DNA of 64,000 bases from Roseomonas sp. (GTDB lineage: Bacteria; Pseudomonadota; Alphaproteobacteria; Acetobacterales; Acetobacteraceae): positions 62,001 through 126,000 of the forward strand of contig JADCER010000003.1 of assembly GCA_020249925.1 (NCBI GenBank), given 5' to 3'. The translations under genes and the position numbers were made by a program. The notes beneath the pieces are model-generated. The model was not told the DNA's origin, searched no databases, and worked only from the letters and a program-made list of their open reading frames with translations. This document shows, one piece after another, positions 1-9,349 of this stretch (position 1 is the stretch's first letter; every line of letters starts with the position of its first letter).

Positions 1-802
1 CCTTGTCAATCAGGTGTCTCGGCGCGGCCTTATAGTCATGGGTCGCATGGTCGGGCACATCACCCGCGAGGATGCCGGAATTATATGGCCCACCAATGAT
101 CACGCTGACATTCTTCGCTTCGGCATAAGGAAGAAACGCCTCCAGCGCGCCTTGTTCAAGCAAGGTGTAGCGCCCTGCCAGCAGCATGCAGTCAAAATCG
201 CCGGCCTTGGCAAAGCGCAGGCACATATCCGCTTCATTGAGGCCACAGCCAATCGCACCAATAACCCCCGCCCGGCGCAATTCATCAAGCGCGCGATAGC
301 CGCTATCCATCAGGGTTTGAAAACGCGCATCAAGCAGCGCGCGGTCCTGGATGGTCCAGAAATCTATATCATGCACAAGCAGGATATCCATGCGCGAAAT
401 CCCAAGCCTAAGGCAGCTTTGTTCAAGCGAACGCATGACGCCATCATAGCTATAGTCGAAGGCCGGGATGAAACCGGGCAAGCCATTGCTGCGCAAATCG
501 GCCGGCGCTTGTTCGCCCGGCTGCTGTGCATGCATGACACGGCCAATCTTGGTGGAGATGATGAATTCGTCCCTGGGGCATTGCCGCAAGAAATGCCCCA
601 GGCGCAATTCACTTCGCCCATAACCATAAAAGGGCGAGGTATCAAAGAAGCGCACACCGCCCTGCCAAGCGGTCTCCAGCAGCGCCTGGCCTTCAGCTTC
701 GGTGATGGTGGCACGAAAGCCGCCAATGGGCGCGGCGCCAAAGCCGAGCTCTGTGACGCTGAGCGCTGTGGTGCCAATGCGGCGGGCGGCGATGTGTTCC
801 AT
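1..802 (-). CDS. Aldo/keto reductase, C-terminus beyond window
   Basis: The minus-strand frame opens with MEHIAARRIGTTALSV and stays open for 267 codons to the left edge, so the end of the protein is missing. It shows the (beta/alpha)8 aldo/keto reductase pattern: ELGFGAAPIGG near residue 20, DTSPFYGYGRSE near residue 50 with the catalytic Asp/Tyr region, STKIGR with the catalytic Lys, and LLVHDID with the His. This order matches the L-fucose/D-threo-aldose dehydrogenase subgroup, which oxidises or reduces small sugars with NAD(P). It is divergent from the Bug receptor gene across a 400-nt gap. The family is certain; the substrate is inferred. Confidence 0.85.
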   Translation of the reverse strand, partial: MEHIAARRIGTTALSVTELGFGAAPIGGFRATITEAEGQALLETAWQGGVRFFDTSPFYGYGRSELRLGHFLRQCPRDEFIISTKIGRVMHAQQPGEQAPADLRSNGLPGFIPAFDYSYDGVMRSLEQSCLRLGISRMDILLVHDIDFWTIQDRALLDARFQTLMDSGYRALDELRRAGVIGAIGCGLNEADMCLRFAKAGDFDCMLLAGRYTLLEQGALEAFLPYAEAKNVSVIIGGPYNSGILAGDVPDHATHDYKAAPRHLIDK

Positions 803-1203
803 GGCGTGCTTCCTGATGCGTTATTGGCACGCCGATGTCTGGCGCGCTGGTTGGGGCCGCAAAATGGGCCGTCCCAGATTATTCACCATGCCAAGGCGGA
901 TATGGAATAGTGCTTTGCGCGAGGGATTGATCTTTTTGCAGGCCGCAAATCCTGCCTGCCCACACGCCATGCCCGCTATCAGCTAGCGACGCTGGCGCCC
1001 TGACCTTGCCGCTACGCGTGGCCAATCAGACGGTTCGGTATCCCCCTCATGAATTCCAGCCAGGGCAATGAATGTACAGGTCCGTGGCGAGAGAGAGGCG
1101 CGACTTGCAAGTGCTGTCACGGTTGAATTCGCGGAAAGATTACCATAAATCCATATCATAATGGTCGGATAGGCCGCCCATTTGAGGAAACGAGAACCAA
1201 AAC
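803..1203. promoter_or_regulatory. Divergent intergenic region, aldo/keto reductase / Bug receptor
   Basis: These 401 nt hold no convincing gene. They must contain both divergent promoters. On the plus strand TTGAAT at 1123-1128 lies 17 nt before TAAATC (1146-1151), and CATAAT is at 1157-1162; either could be part of a sigma70-type promoter for the gene at 1204. A purine-rich GAGG lies about 15 nt before the start codon. Confidence 0.35.
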
Positions 1204-2214
1204 ATGTCCCGCTCCATTCATCTGAAGCGCCGCACGGCGCTTGGCCTTGCCGCAGGTGGCGTGCTTGGCTTTCCCAACCTTGCCCGTGCTCAGGCACCGC
1301 GCGGGCCGGGTAATTGGCCGGACCGTCCGGTCAACTGGATCGTTGGCTTCCCGCCCGGCGGCCAGACCGATTTCGCGGCCCGCATGCTGCAATCACCCTT
1401 CTCTCGCGCCATTGGTCAGCCGGTGCCGATCGAAAATCGCGGCGGCGCTGGCGGCAATATCGCGGTGGAGCAGGTGCTGCGTGCCCGCCCGGATGGCTAT
1501 ACCCTGACGGTCGGCAATGTCGGCACTTTCGTGCTGAACCCCCATACCATGCAGGGGGTGAATTTTGACCCGCTGGAGTTGGTGCCCATCGGGTTGATGC
1601 TGCAATCGCCAGTGCTTCTGCTGGTCCACCCGGATGTGCCGGTGCGGAATTTCCAGGAATGGGTCGCTTGGGTACGAAGCCAGCAACCCCGTGGGGTAGA
1701 TATGGGCACAACCAGTGCCGGCGGCATTGCCCATGGGATTTCGGAAAAATTACGCGGTCGGCTAGGCAACCCGGTGATCAATTTCATTCATTATCGCGGC
1801 AGTGGGCCGGCCTTGCCGGATTTCATCGCCGGTCGTTATCAAACGCAGTTTGAAGCACCGTCGCTCGTGCATGGCTTCGTTCAGGAAGGCCGGCTCCGCC
1901 CGATCATGGTCACCTCCTCCACCCGGCTGCCTGCCTTCCCGAATGTGCCGACAGCCGAGGAATCCGGCCTGCCTAATTTTGTAACCGGAGCTTGGGTCGG
2001 CCTATTCGGCCCGCGCGGCCTACCGACCGACCTGGCGCGGCACATCAACGCCATGTTGAATATCGCTTGCCGGGACGAGGAAGCGCGTAACCGCATCGCG
2101 GAGCGGGGCGAAGAAATCGGCGGCGGTTCCATGGAAGAATTCGCCCGCCGCGTCCGCGCTGAGCATGCCGAATGGGGCAAGATTGTAAGGGAGGCCGGCA
2201 TCCGCGCCGAATAA
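1204..2214 (+). CDS. Bug-family (tripartite tricarboxylate transporter) substrate-binding protein
   Basis: The 336-aa protein has a twin-arginine-like signal (KRRTALGLAAGG, cleavage near ARAQA), so the mature form is periplasmic. The body has Bug/TctC hallmarks: WPDRPVNWIVGFPPGGQTD near residues 39-58, IENRGGAGGNIA near residues 78-89, ARPDGYTL, and a late VPTAEESGLP segment. Such proteins bind carboxylates or other small organic anions for TctAB-type carriers. No membrane subunits lie nearby, which is usual for this expanded family. A perfect hairpin follows the stop codon. The ligand cannot be told from the sequence. Confidence 0.9.
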   Translation: MSRSIHLKRRTALGLAAGGVLGFPNLARAQAPRGPGNWPDRPVNWIVGFPPGGQTDFAARMLQSPFSRAIGQPVPIENRGGAGGNIAVEQVLRARPDGYTLTVGNVGTFVLNPHTMQGVNFDPLELVPIGLMLQSPVLLLVHPDVPVRNFQEWVAWVRSQQPRGVDMGTTSAGGIAHGISEKLRGRLGNPVINFIHYRGSGPALPDFIAGRYQTQFEAPSLVHGFVQEGRLRPIMVTSSTRLPAFPNVPTAEESGLPNFVTGAWVGLFGPRGLPTDLARHINAMLNIACRDEEARNRIAERGEEIGGGSMEEFARRVRAEHAEWGKIVREAGIRAE

Positions 2215-2236
2215 CGCGGCCTGCTGACCCAACAGG

Positions 2237-2268
2237 TATTCGATCTGATGGCAGCATCAGATCGAATA
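2237..2268 (+). terminator. Perfect 14-bp hairpin after the Bug gene
   Basis: Two 14-nt arms (TATTCGATCTGATG and its exact complement) flank the loop GCAG, 22 nt after the stop codon at 2214. No T-run follows, so it is not a textbook intrinsic terminator. Its position between convergent genes suits a transcription end or an RNA-stabilising stem. It could instead be a leftover end of the adjacent insertion-sequence debris. Confidence 0.5.
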
Positions 2269-2540
2269 TCCCGCTGCAGTGGATTGCTGCGCAGGTACGC
2301 TGCGCGATCATTGTCCAGCGTTGAACCGCGTGCCTGAGCTTGATCTGAAATTCATCCGGCGATAGCGGTGCGGCCGTTGCGCCGATTTGGCTGAGGAATT
2401 CCTGGTACGGCGGATCGCGAAAGCCTACTGGTAACCGCCATTCGCAACGCTTCTTGGCGAAATTCTTCGGTCCCGCCTTTGCCTATGGTTCATCTCCTGC
2501 GCGGCGTAACATGTGAACGAAGGAGCGGTACACAACCGTG

Positions 2541-2724
2541 ACAGGTCCAGGCGGTCGCCGTCGCGTGGCTTGGCCGCACTCACACCATCGTCGCGCCAAC
2601 TGCGCAACCAGCGCACAGCAGTAGCGATGGAAACCCGAAACCGCGCTGGTGCAGCGCGGCGCGATGCTCCGCGATCCAACGCACCCATCACACCTACCCG
2701 AAGATCTTCAGATAAGAACGTCAC
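2541..2724 (-). pseudogene. IS630-family transposase N-terminal remnant
   Basis: From a GTG preceded by GGAGG, the minus strand reads TFLSEDLRVGVMGALDRG followed by ASRRAAPARFRVSIATAVR and WLRSWRDDG. This is the N-terminal helix-turn-helix of IS630/Tc1-mariner transposases, whose usual form is LSEDLR..V..A...G.SRR.AA.RFGVS...A.RW...W. After the KPRDGDRL segment the similarity stops and the DDE catalytic domain is absent. It is therefore a dead fragment of about 60 codons, marking an old insertion between the two convergent genes. Exact ends are approximate. Confidence 0.65.
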
Positions 2725-2867
2725 CACCTCCGTTAGCCCGCGCCCCGGCAGACAATACAAATCATATCGCTGCCGCATTGGGAAAGTCATGTTGTGGAGT
2801 CGGATTGAAAGTATCGCGCCGTCGCTGGGGTGGGATTACCCCCTGGCCCCGGACCCGCCGCGCCGTT

Positions 2868-3659
2868 CTACTGCGTGGTACTGCCCGAAACCCCGGCCGG
2901 TGCTGCGGTGCGCCCGCCATCCACGGTATATTCCCCGCCTGTCACATTGCTGGCGAGGTCTGAGAGCAGGAACAGCACCAGATTGGCGACTTCCTCCGCC
3001 GTGCCGTAACGCCGCAGCGGTATCCCCGCCGCATAGCGTTCCTCAACACTCTTGGGATTATTGGGCGAAACCTGGCGGGAGACTTCTTCGATCATGCGCG
3101 TCGCGATCGGGCCGGGGCAGACGGAGTTCACCCGAATACCATGCGGCCCGACCTCACCGGCGACACTTTTCGTCAGCCCATTCACCGCATGCTTGGAAGC
3201 GGAATAGGCGGCCATGCCTGGTGAGCCCACCAGCCCAGCGATGGAGGCTGTATTCACCACCGCGCCACGACCAGCCGCAATCATCACCGGCAGCACATGG
3301 CGCAGGCCCAGAAACACGCCCTTCACATTGACAGCCATTATCTGATCGAAAACGGCTTCCTCATATTCCGCGAGGCGCGCGACGCGGCCTTCAATGCCGG
3401 CGTTATTGTGGAAGCAATCAATGGCGCCAAAACGGTCCAGCGCTGCCTTCACATAGGCTGCGACATCGGCGGATTTGGTGACATCAGCGGCACGAAACAG
3501 CGCGGCTGCGCCAAGGGATGCTGCCAGCGCTTCTCCAGCCGCGGCATCGCGGTCCACAATCACCACCTTGCCGCCGCGCGCGACAAAACCGCGCGCCACC
3601 GCGGCACCAATGCCATTGGCGCCGCCCGTTACAATGCCGACCTTGCCCGAAAAATCCAT
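2868..3659 (-). CDS. SDR-family oxidoreductase
   Basis: The 263-aa protein is a classical short-chain dehydrogenase. It has the Rossmann motif TGGANGIGAAVARGF near residues 11-25, DRDAAA after beta-2 suggesting NAD(H) preference, HNNAGIEG near residue 85, a catalytic Ser in NTASIAG, and the YSASK Tyr/Lys pair near residues 152-156. The C-terminus carries TGGEYTVDGG, common in FabG-like and glucose-dehydrogenase-like members. It is transcribed leftward, downstream of glcB with a gap of 89 nt. The substrate is unknown. Confidence 0.9.
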   Translation of the reverse strand: MDFSGKVGIVTGGANGIGAAVARGFVARGGKVVIVDRDAAAGEALAASLGAAALFRAADVTKSADVAAYVKAALDRFGAIDCFHNNAGIEGRVARLAEYEEAVFDQIMAVNVKGVFLGLRHVLPVMIAAGRGAVVNTASIAGLVGSPGMAAYSASKHAVNGLTKSVAGEVGPHGIRVNSVCPGPIATRMIEEVSRQVSPNNPKSVEERYAAGIPLRRYGTAEEVANLVLFLLSDLASNVTGGEYTVDGGRTAAPAGVSGSTTQ

Positions 3660-3748
3660 GATGCGTTCCTCCTGCCCGGGTGGTCACCGCCACCCGCTTC
3701 GCATCATGCTTGCGCCGCTTGCCCGGAAAGACAAGCGGCGCCCGGATG

Positions 3749-5893
3749 TTACCCCGCCGCCTTGGCTTCCCGCCGCCGCGCCGTCAGCACAGATTCCGTA
3801 TAGCCATTGGGCTGTTCGCGGCCCTTCAGCACCAGATCACACGCCCCCTTGAAGGCCGGCCCGTCAAAGCCCGGCGCCATGGGGCGATAGGCCGCATCGC
3901 CGGCATTCTGCCGATCCACCACAGCCGCCATGCGCTTCATGGTTTCCATGACCTGCGCTTCGCTCACCACACCATGGCGCAGCCAATTGGCGATATGCTG
4001 GCTGCTGATGCGCAAGGTCGCGCGGTCTTCCATGAGCCCGACATCATTGATGTCCGGCACCTTGGAACAGCCAACCCCTTGGTCCACCCAGCGCACGACA
4101 TAGCCCAGAATGCCTTGCGCGTTATTGTCGAGCTCCGCCTGCACATCGGCGGGGGACCAGTTCGTGTCACGCGCCAGCGGCACGGTCAGGATATCATCCA
4201 GCTTCGCACGGCGGCCGCCCTTGGTGATTTCATCCTGCCTGTCGGCGACGCTGACCTGATGATAATGCAGCGCATGCAAGGTGGCTGCCGTGGGGGATGG
4301 CACCCAGGCGGTGGAAGCCCCCGCCTTGGGGTGGCCCACCTTCTGATCCAGCATCGCCGCCATGGCATCCGGCATGGCCCACATGCCCTTGCCGATCTGC
4401 GCGCGCCCACGCAGCCCGCAGGCAAGGCCTGTGTCCACATTCCAATCCTCATAGGCCTTGATCCAGGCAGCGCCCTTCATGTCATTCTTGCGAATGACAG
4501 CGCCGGCTTCCATGGCGGTGTGGATTTCATCGCCGGTGCGATCCAGGAAGCCGGTATTGATAAAGACCACGCGATCCTTGGCGGCTGCGATGCAGGCCTT
4601 CAGGTTCACCGTGGTGCGGCGTTCCTCATCCATGATGCCCATCTTGAGCGTGGCGCGCTTAAGGCCCAACGCATCTTCCACGCGGGCGAAAAGCGTATCC
4701 GCCCAGGCCACTTCTTCCGGCCCATGCATCTTGGGCTTCACGATATAAACGCTGCCGGCGCGCGAATTCAGCCGCTTGCCGCGAATATCATGCATGGCAA
4801 TGACGGATGTGCAGAAGGCGTCCAGAATGGTTTCCGGCACCTCCGCGCCATCCAGCTTCACCGCATCAATCATCATGTGGTGGCCAACATTGCGCACCAG
4901 CATGACCGAACGGCCATGCAGCGTAATGGCCCCACCGGCCGGGCGCTGAAACACGCGGTCCGGATTGAGGCGGCGGATCATGGTCTTGCCGCCCTTCTCA
5001 AAACTCGCTTCCAGATCGCCGCGCATCAGGCCAAGCCAATTGCGATAGACCGCAACCTTGTCTTCCGCATCCACGGCGGCGACGGAATCCTCGCAATCCT
5101 GAATGGTGGTCAGCGCGCTTTCCAGCACCACATCGGCAATGCCCGCCGCATCGGTCTTGCCAATCGGATGCGCACGATCAAGGCGCACTTCGATGTGCAG
5201 GCCGTTATTGACGAATAGCAGCGAAGACGCCGCATATGGTTCGCCCAGATAGCCCACGCATTGGCCAGGCCGCGCAAGGCCGGTTTTGCTGCCATCCTTC
5301 AACGTCACTTCCAAAGCGCCGCCTTCAATGCGGTAGCCCGTGGCATCGCTATGAGATCCCTTGGCGAGCGGCACGGCGCTATCCAGCACGCCGCGCGCAT
5401 AGGCAATCACCTTCGCCCCGCGTTCCGGGTCATAGCCCTTGCCAGAAGCGGTGCCGGGAATGGCATCCGTGCCATAAAGCGCATCATACAGGCTGCCCCA
5501 GCGCGCATTGGCCGCATTCAGCGCATAACGGGCATTGGATACCGGCACGACAAGCTGCGGGCCGGCCATGGAGGCGATTTCCGCATCCACATCGGTGGTC
5601 GCGACGGTCACACTTGCGGGTTCCGGCAGCAGATAGCCGATTTCCTTGAGGAAGGCGGTATAGGCCGCCTGATCAATCGGCTTGGCGGGGTTGGCGCGGT
5701 GCCAGGCATCAATTTTCCCTTGCAGCGCATCGCGCTTGGCGAGCAGCGCGGCATTGGTGGGCGCCATCTCCCGCAGGGTGCGTTCCATCGCGTCCCAGAA
5801 GCGCGCGGGCTCCACGCCCGTGCCGGGCAGGGCTTCGGTTTCAATGAAATTCTTCAGAATGGGGGCAACAAAAAGCCCCTTTGATGCAGACAT
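3749..5893 (-). CDS. glcB: Malate synthase G
   Basis: The 714-aa protein has the length and sequence of malate synthase G, which condenses glyoxylate with acetyl-CoA to malate in the cytosol. Visible landmarks are the N-terminal clasp ([19 protein letters not shown]), the [17 protein letters not shown] segment of the barrel, [37 protein letters not shown] and the C-terminal plug with NCA-like repeats ending in [12 protein letters not shown]. Its start lies 161 nt from the divergent gamma-glutamyltransferase start. No glycolate oxidase genes or isocitrate lyase are seen nearby, so the source of glyoxylate is not evident; ureide breakdown elsewhere in the window could supply it. Confidence 0.97.
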   Translation of the reverse strand: MSASKGLFVAPILKNFIETEALPGTGVEPARFWDAMERTLREMAPTNAALLAKRDALQGKIDAWHRANPAKPIDQAAYTAFLKEIGYLLPEPASVTVATTDVDAEIASMAGPQLVVPVSNARYALNAANARWGSLYDALYGTDAIPGTASGKGYDPERGAKVIAYARGVLDSAVPLAKGSHSDATGYRIEGGALEVTLKDGSKTGLARPGQCVGYLGEPYAASSLLFVNNGLHIEVRLDRAHPIGKTDAAGIADVVLESALTTIQDCEDSVAAVDAEDKVAVYRNWLGLMRGDLEASFEKGGKTMIRRLNPDRVFQRPAGGAITLHGRSVMLVRNVGHHMMIDAVKLDGAEVPETILDAFCTSVIAMHDIRGKRLNSRAGSVYIVKPKMHGPEEVAWADTLFARVEDALGLKRATLKMGIMDEERRTTVNLKACIAAAKDRVVFINTGFLDRTGDEIHTAMEAGAVIRKNDMKGAAWIKAYEDWNVDTGLACGLRGRAQIGKGMWAMPDAMAAMLDQKVGHPKAGASTAWVPSPTAATLHALHYHQVSVADRQDEITKGGRRAKLDDILTVPLARDTNWSPADVQAELDNNAQGILGYVVRWVDQGVGCSKVPDINDVGLMEDRATLRISSQHIANWLRHGVVSEAQVMETMKRMAAVVDRQNAGDAAYRPMAPGFDGPAFKGACDLVLKGREQPNGYTESVLTARRREAKAAG

Positions 5894-6054
5894 CCAAACG
5901 CTCCCCGCAGAAGGGGGCGGACGCCACAGCCCGCCCCTGGATCAAGGACCGCTCCCTTAAAAGGAAAGGCGCGGCGGGGCAAACGGGGCAGGGGCTTGCC
6001 GGAACGCCCTGCCGGCGCAAGGCTAGGGGCGCAAAAACCCGAGGAAACCCGATC
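5894..6054. promoter_or_regulatory. Divergent region glcB / gamma-glutamyltransferase
   Basis: These 161 nt separate the two divergent starts. The stretch GAGGAAACC at about 6041-6049 is a good ribosome-binding site for the ATG at 6055, which supports that start over an in-frame ATG at 5881 that would overlap glcB on the other strand. No operator is obvious. Confidence 0.4.
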
Positions 6055-7629
6055 ATGGCCTGGACCCCGCCGCGTCACACTTCCCAGCATTGGCATGTCA
6101 CAAAGCCCGCAGCCTCTGGCCGCAAGGGCATGGTGGCGTCCCAGGCGCGCGGCGCCGCCGAAGCGGGGGTCGCCATTCTGGAAGCCGGCGGTACGGCGGC
6201 CGATGCCGCGGTAGCCACGGCCTTTGCGCTGGCGACGCTGGAGCCCTGGAATAGCGGCCTGGGCGGCATTGGCTTCGCGCAAGTCATGTCCCCCGGCGGC
6301 GCGGCCGAGACCTTTGATTTCGGGCCGGTTTCCCCGCGCGGCTTGAAGCCTTCCGCCTTCCCCATGACCGGCAAGATGAAGGCGGATCTTTTCACCTGGC
6401 CGGAGGTGCTGGAAGACCGCAATGTGCATGGCCCGCTTTCCTTTGCCATCCCTTCGGCGGTTGCGGGCTATATGGAATTGCATGCGCGCCATGGCCGCAT
6501 GCCGATAAAGGACGTGCTGGCGCCGGCGGTGGCGCTGGCCAAGCGCGGCCTGGCGCAGGATTGGTTCACCACGCTGAAAGTGGCCAATTCGGCGTCCGTG
6601 CTGAAGCTTTATCCGGAATCCGCGCGCATCTATCTGCCGGGTGGGCTGCCACCCGTGGCGCCCTATCAAGGATCACCAGGCTTTTTCCAGCAAGGCAATC
6701 TGGCCGCCACGCTTGAACGCCTGGCCCATGCGGGGCTCGCTGATTTCTACACGGGCGATATCGCCGCCGCCATTGCCGCCGATTGCAAGGACATGGGCGC
6801 CTTTGTCAGCGCCGAGGATTTGGCGCATTGCAAGGCGCGCGTTGTGCCCGCACTTGAAGCCGCCTGGCGTGGCAAGCGGTTGTTTCTGGCCAACGGGCTG
6901 ACGGCTGCCCCCACCTTGATGCGGGTGCTGGATGGCATGCGCGATGCGGATTTCTCGGGCAAGGCGCCTTCGGCGGCTTGGTATGCGCAATTGGCCCGCG
7001 TCATGCGGGCTGCCTATGCGGAACGCTTGGCGGGGCTCGGGGATGCGGAACCGAAGGCGGCCGAATCCTGCACCACCCATCTGACGGTGGCGGACAAGAA
7101 CGGCATGATGGTCGCCATGACCACCACGCTGCTGTCCAGCATGGGCAGCCGCGTCGTGCTGCCGAAATCGGGCGTGCTGATGAACAATGGCGTGATGTGG
7201 TTCGACCCGCGCCCTGAAGCAGCCAATGCGCTGGCACCGGGCAAAAGGCCGCTCACGAATATGTGCCCGGTGATTGCCGCCGAGGGTGACAAACCCGTGC
7301 TGGCCACCGGTGCTTCCGGCGGGCGGCGCATCATGGCGTCTGTCTTCCAGATGCTGTCTTTCGTCGCCGATTTCGGCATGGAACCGGGACAGGCCGCGCA
7401 TCATCCAAGGCTTGATGTCTCAGCGCCTGAGGGTGTCACCGCCGATATCCGCCTCGGGGCGGAAACGCTGGCGGCGCTGGCCGCGGAAGATACGGTGACG
7501 GAGGTGGAACACGCCGTGCTGCCAGTCAATTTCGCCTGTCCCAATCTGATCCGCATCGGCGCCGATGGCACACGCACCGGCATTACCGATGTGATGAGTC
7601 CCTGGAGTGCGGCGATCGCCGAAGCGTAA
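6055..7629 (+). CDS. ggt: Gamma-glutamyltransferase family protein (Ntn hydrolase)
   Basis: The 524-aa product belongs to the gamma-glutamyltransferase/cephalosporin acylase family, in which a precursor cleaves itself to create an N-terminal Thr nucleophile. The signature ESCTTHLTVAD places the nucleophile at about Thr340, giving an N-terminal chain of about 339 residues and a C-terminal chain of about 185. Early motifs GMVASQARGAAEAG, GGTAADAAVAT and PWNSGLGGIGF are typical. No signal peptide is apparent from the ATG at 6055, so it is probably cytoplasmic, unlike E. coli Ggt. A family-5 ABC receptor gene follows after 21 nt, suggesting linked peptide uptake and breakdown. Confidence 0.9.
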   Translation: MAWTPPRHTSQHWHVTKPAASGRKGMVASQARGAAEAGVAILEAGGTAADAAVATAFALATLEPWNSGLGGIGFAQVMSPGGAAETFDFGPVSPRGLKPSAFPMTGKMKADLFTWPEVLEDRNVHGPLSFAIPSAVAGYMELHARHGRMPIKDVLAPAVALAKRGLAQDWFTTLKVANSASVLKLYPESARIYLPGGLPPVAPYQGSPGFFQQGNLAATLERLAHAGLADFYTGDIAAAIAADCKDMGAFVSAEDLAHCKARVVPALEAAWRGKRLFLANGLTAAPTLMRVLDGMRDADFSGKAPSAAWYAQLARVMRAAYAERLAGLGDAEPKAAESCTTHLTVADKNGMMVAMTTTLLSSMGSRVVLPKSGVLMNNGVMWFDPRPEAANALAPGKRPLTNMCPVIAAEGDKPVLATGASGGRRIMASVFQMLSFVADFGMEPGQAAHHPRLDVSAPEGVTADIRLGAETLAALAAEDTVTEVEHAVLPVNFACPNLIRIGADGTRTGITDVMSPWSAAIAEA

Positions 7630-7650
7630 ACCATAACAAAGGAAACGCCC

Positions 7651-9246
7651 ATGAAGCGTCGTCATTTGCTGCAAGGGGCCGCGGCGCTTGCCGGGGCCTC
7701 GGGCTTTGCCGCGCCTTCGCTGGCGCAGCCCGCGCGCACCGCCACGCTGCGCTTCGTGCCGCAGGCCAATCTGACCGCGCTTGATCCGATTTGGACCAGC
7801 GCCATTGTCACGCAAATGCACGGCTATCATGTTTATGACACGCTTTACGCCGTGGATGGGCAGCAGCGCGCCCGTCCGCAAATGGCCGCAGGGCATGAGG
7901 TTTCCGCCGATGGCCGGGTGTGGCGCATCCGCCTGCGTGAAGGGCTGTTCTTCCATGATGGGGAGCCTGTGCGCGCGGCCGATTGCGCCGCATCTCTCGC
8001 GCGTTGGTCGCGGCGTGATCCTTTCGGGCAAATCCTGGCAGCGCAGGTGGAAGAATGGCGCGCCGCGGATGATCGCACGCTGGAAATTCGCCTGAAGCGC
8101 CCGTTCCCGCTTTTGTTGGATGCGCTGGCGAAGCCCGATTCCAACGTGCCCTTCATCCTGCCGGAGCGTCTGGCGCGGACCGATGCCGGCACGCAAGTCA
8201 GCGAGGTTGTGGGCAGCGGTCCCTATCGCTTCATGCGCGATGAATTCGTCTCTGGCAGTCGCGTGGTTTATATGCGGAATGACCGCTATCGCCCGCGTGA
8301 TGAACCATCCGATTGGGCGTCCGGTGGCAAGGTGGCGCATTTCCCGCGCATTGAATGGCATATCTTGCCCGACCCCGCGACCGCGGCAGCCGCGCTGCAA
8401 TCAGGTGAGATTGATTGGCTGGAACAGCCCTTGGCCGATCTTGTGCCAACGCTGCAGCGCAACCGCAATATTGAAGTGGGCATTCTGAACCCGACCGGCT
8501 TGATGAGCATCATGCGCCTTAACCATTTGCAAGCGCCCTTCAATAATCTGCGCGTGCGACAGGCGGTGGCGCTGGCTGTGGATCAGGCGGATTACATGCG
8601 TTCCACGCTCGGTGATGATCGCAGCATCTGGCAGGAATGCCGCAGCCTGTTTCCGTGCGGCACGCCTTATGGCGTTGAGAACCTGTCAGAGCTTAATGCC
8701 CCGCCGCGCAGCCTGGATCGCGCGCGCGCGGCACTGCAAGCAAGCGGCTACAACGGGGAGAAGGTGGTCATTATCAACCCGACCGATTTCCCGCTGATTG
8801 GCCCGCATGGGCAAGTCACGGCGGATCGGCTGCGCCGCATTGGCATGAATGTGGAATTGGCGGAAACCGATTGGGGCACGGTGGTGCAGCGGCGCGTGCG
8901 CACCGAACCCACCGATCGCGGCGGCTGGAGCATTTTCCACACTTATGGTTCATCGCTTGCTTACCTGAACCCGGCGGTAAGTTCGCTGGTGAAGGGGCCG
9001 GGCGCGACAGGCTGGTTTGGCTGGTATGACAGCCCAGCGATGCAGGAACGCATCCAGGCCTGGATTGATGCACCGGATGCCGCGCGGCAAAAGGCGCTGG
9101 CGGATGAGATCAATAAGCTTGCGCAGGATGATGTCGCCACCATCCCGCTAGGCCAATTCCGCATCCGCAGCGCCTGGCGGCGCAGCATCACCGGGCTTGC
9201 CCAGGGCAGCATGCCCTATCCCTGGGGCGTGCGGCCTGTTGGCTAA
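7651..9246 (+). CDS. ABC transporter substrate-binding protein, family 5 (peptide/nickel type)
   Basis: The 531-aa protein starts with a twin-arginine-type signal (MKRRHLLQGAAALAG, cleavage near SLAQPA), and the mature part has the DppA/OppA fold: LDPIWTSAIVT, YDTLYAVDG, WRIRLREGLFFHDGEPV, VGSGPYRFMRDEF, and FNNLRVRQAVALAVDQ near residue 290. These receptors deliver peptides, nickel or glycosides to a two-permease, two-ATPase importer. No such permease or ATPase lies nearby, so its partners are elsewhere. It probably forms an operon with the gamma-glutamyltransferase (21-nt gap). A hairpin follows the stop. Confidence 0.92.
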   Translation: MKRRHLLQGAAALAGASGFAAPSLAQPARTATLRFVPQANLTALDPIWTSAIVTQMHGYHVYDTLYAVDGQQRARPQMAAGHEVSADGRVWRIRLREGLFFHDGEPVRAADCAASLARWSRRDPFGQILAAQVEEWRAADDRTLEIRLKRPFPLLLDALAKPDSNVPFILPERLARTDAGTQVSEVVGSGPYRFMRDEFVSGSRVVYMRNDRYRPRDEPSDWASGGKVAHFPRIEWHILPDPATAAAALQSGEIDWLEQPLADLVPTLQRNRNIEVGILNPTGLMSIMRLNHLQAPFNNLRVRQAVALAVDQADYMRSTLGDDRSIWQECRSLFPCGTPYGVENLSELNAPPRSLDRARAALQASGYNGEKVVIINPTDFPLIGPHGQVTADRLRRIGMNVELAETDWGTVVQRRVRTEPTDRGGWSIFHTYGSSLAYLNPAVSSLVKGPGATGWFGWYDSPAMQERIQAWIDAPDAARQKALADEINKLAQDDVATIPLGQFRIRSAWRRSITGLAQGSMPYPWGVRPVG

Positions 9247-9247
9247 G

Positions 9248-9289
9248 CATTTTCAAGCCAAGTGGAATCACTTGGCTGCCCGGAAAATG
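9248..9289 (+). terminator. Bidirectional terminator-like hairpin
   Basis: Right after the stop at 9246, AGCCAAGTG (9256-9264) pairs perfectly with CACTTGGCT (9269-9277) around a GAAT loop. An outer CATTTTC/GAAAATG pair (9248-9254, 9283-9289) extends the structure. It sits between two convergent genes, so it can serve both directions. Confidence 0.6.
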
Positions 9290-9349
9290 CGATCAAACAA
9301 GTTTTTAGTGGGTTGCCCATGAACTAAGGTGAATGGGCAGCACACTAAA

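Larger units (their letters stand above)
2215..2867. other. 653-nt gap with insertion-sequence debris
   Basis: This gap between the Bug gene and the convergent SDR contains the 14-bp hairpin at 2237-2268 and an IS630-like transposase fragment on the minus strand near 2541-2724. Minus-strand frames between 2290 and 2480 read like protein but have no family I recognise. Nothing here looks like an intact gene. Confidence 0.6.

Noticed and set aside
3680-5218. Long open frame on the plus strand opposite malate synthase
   Set aside because: It is a mirror of glcB codon bias in a GC-rich genome; its translation has no family features, while glcB is unmistakable.
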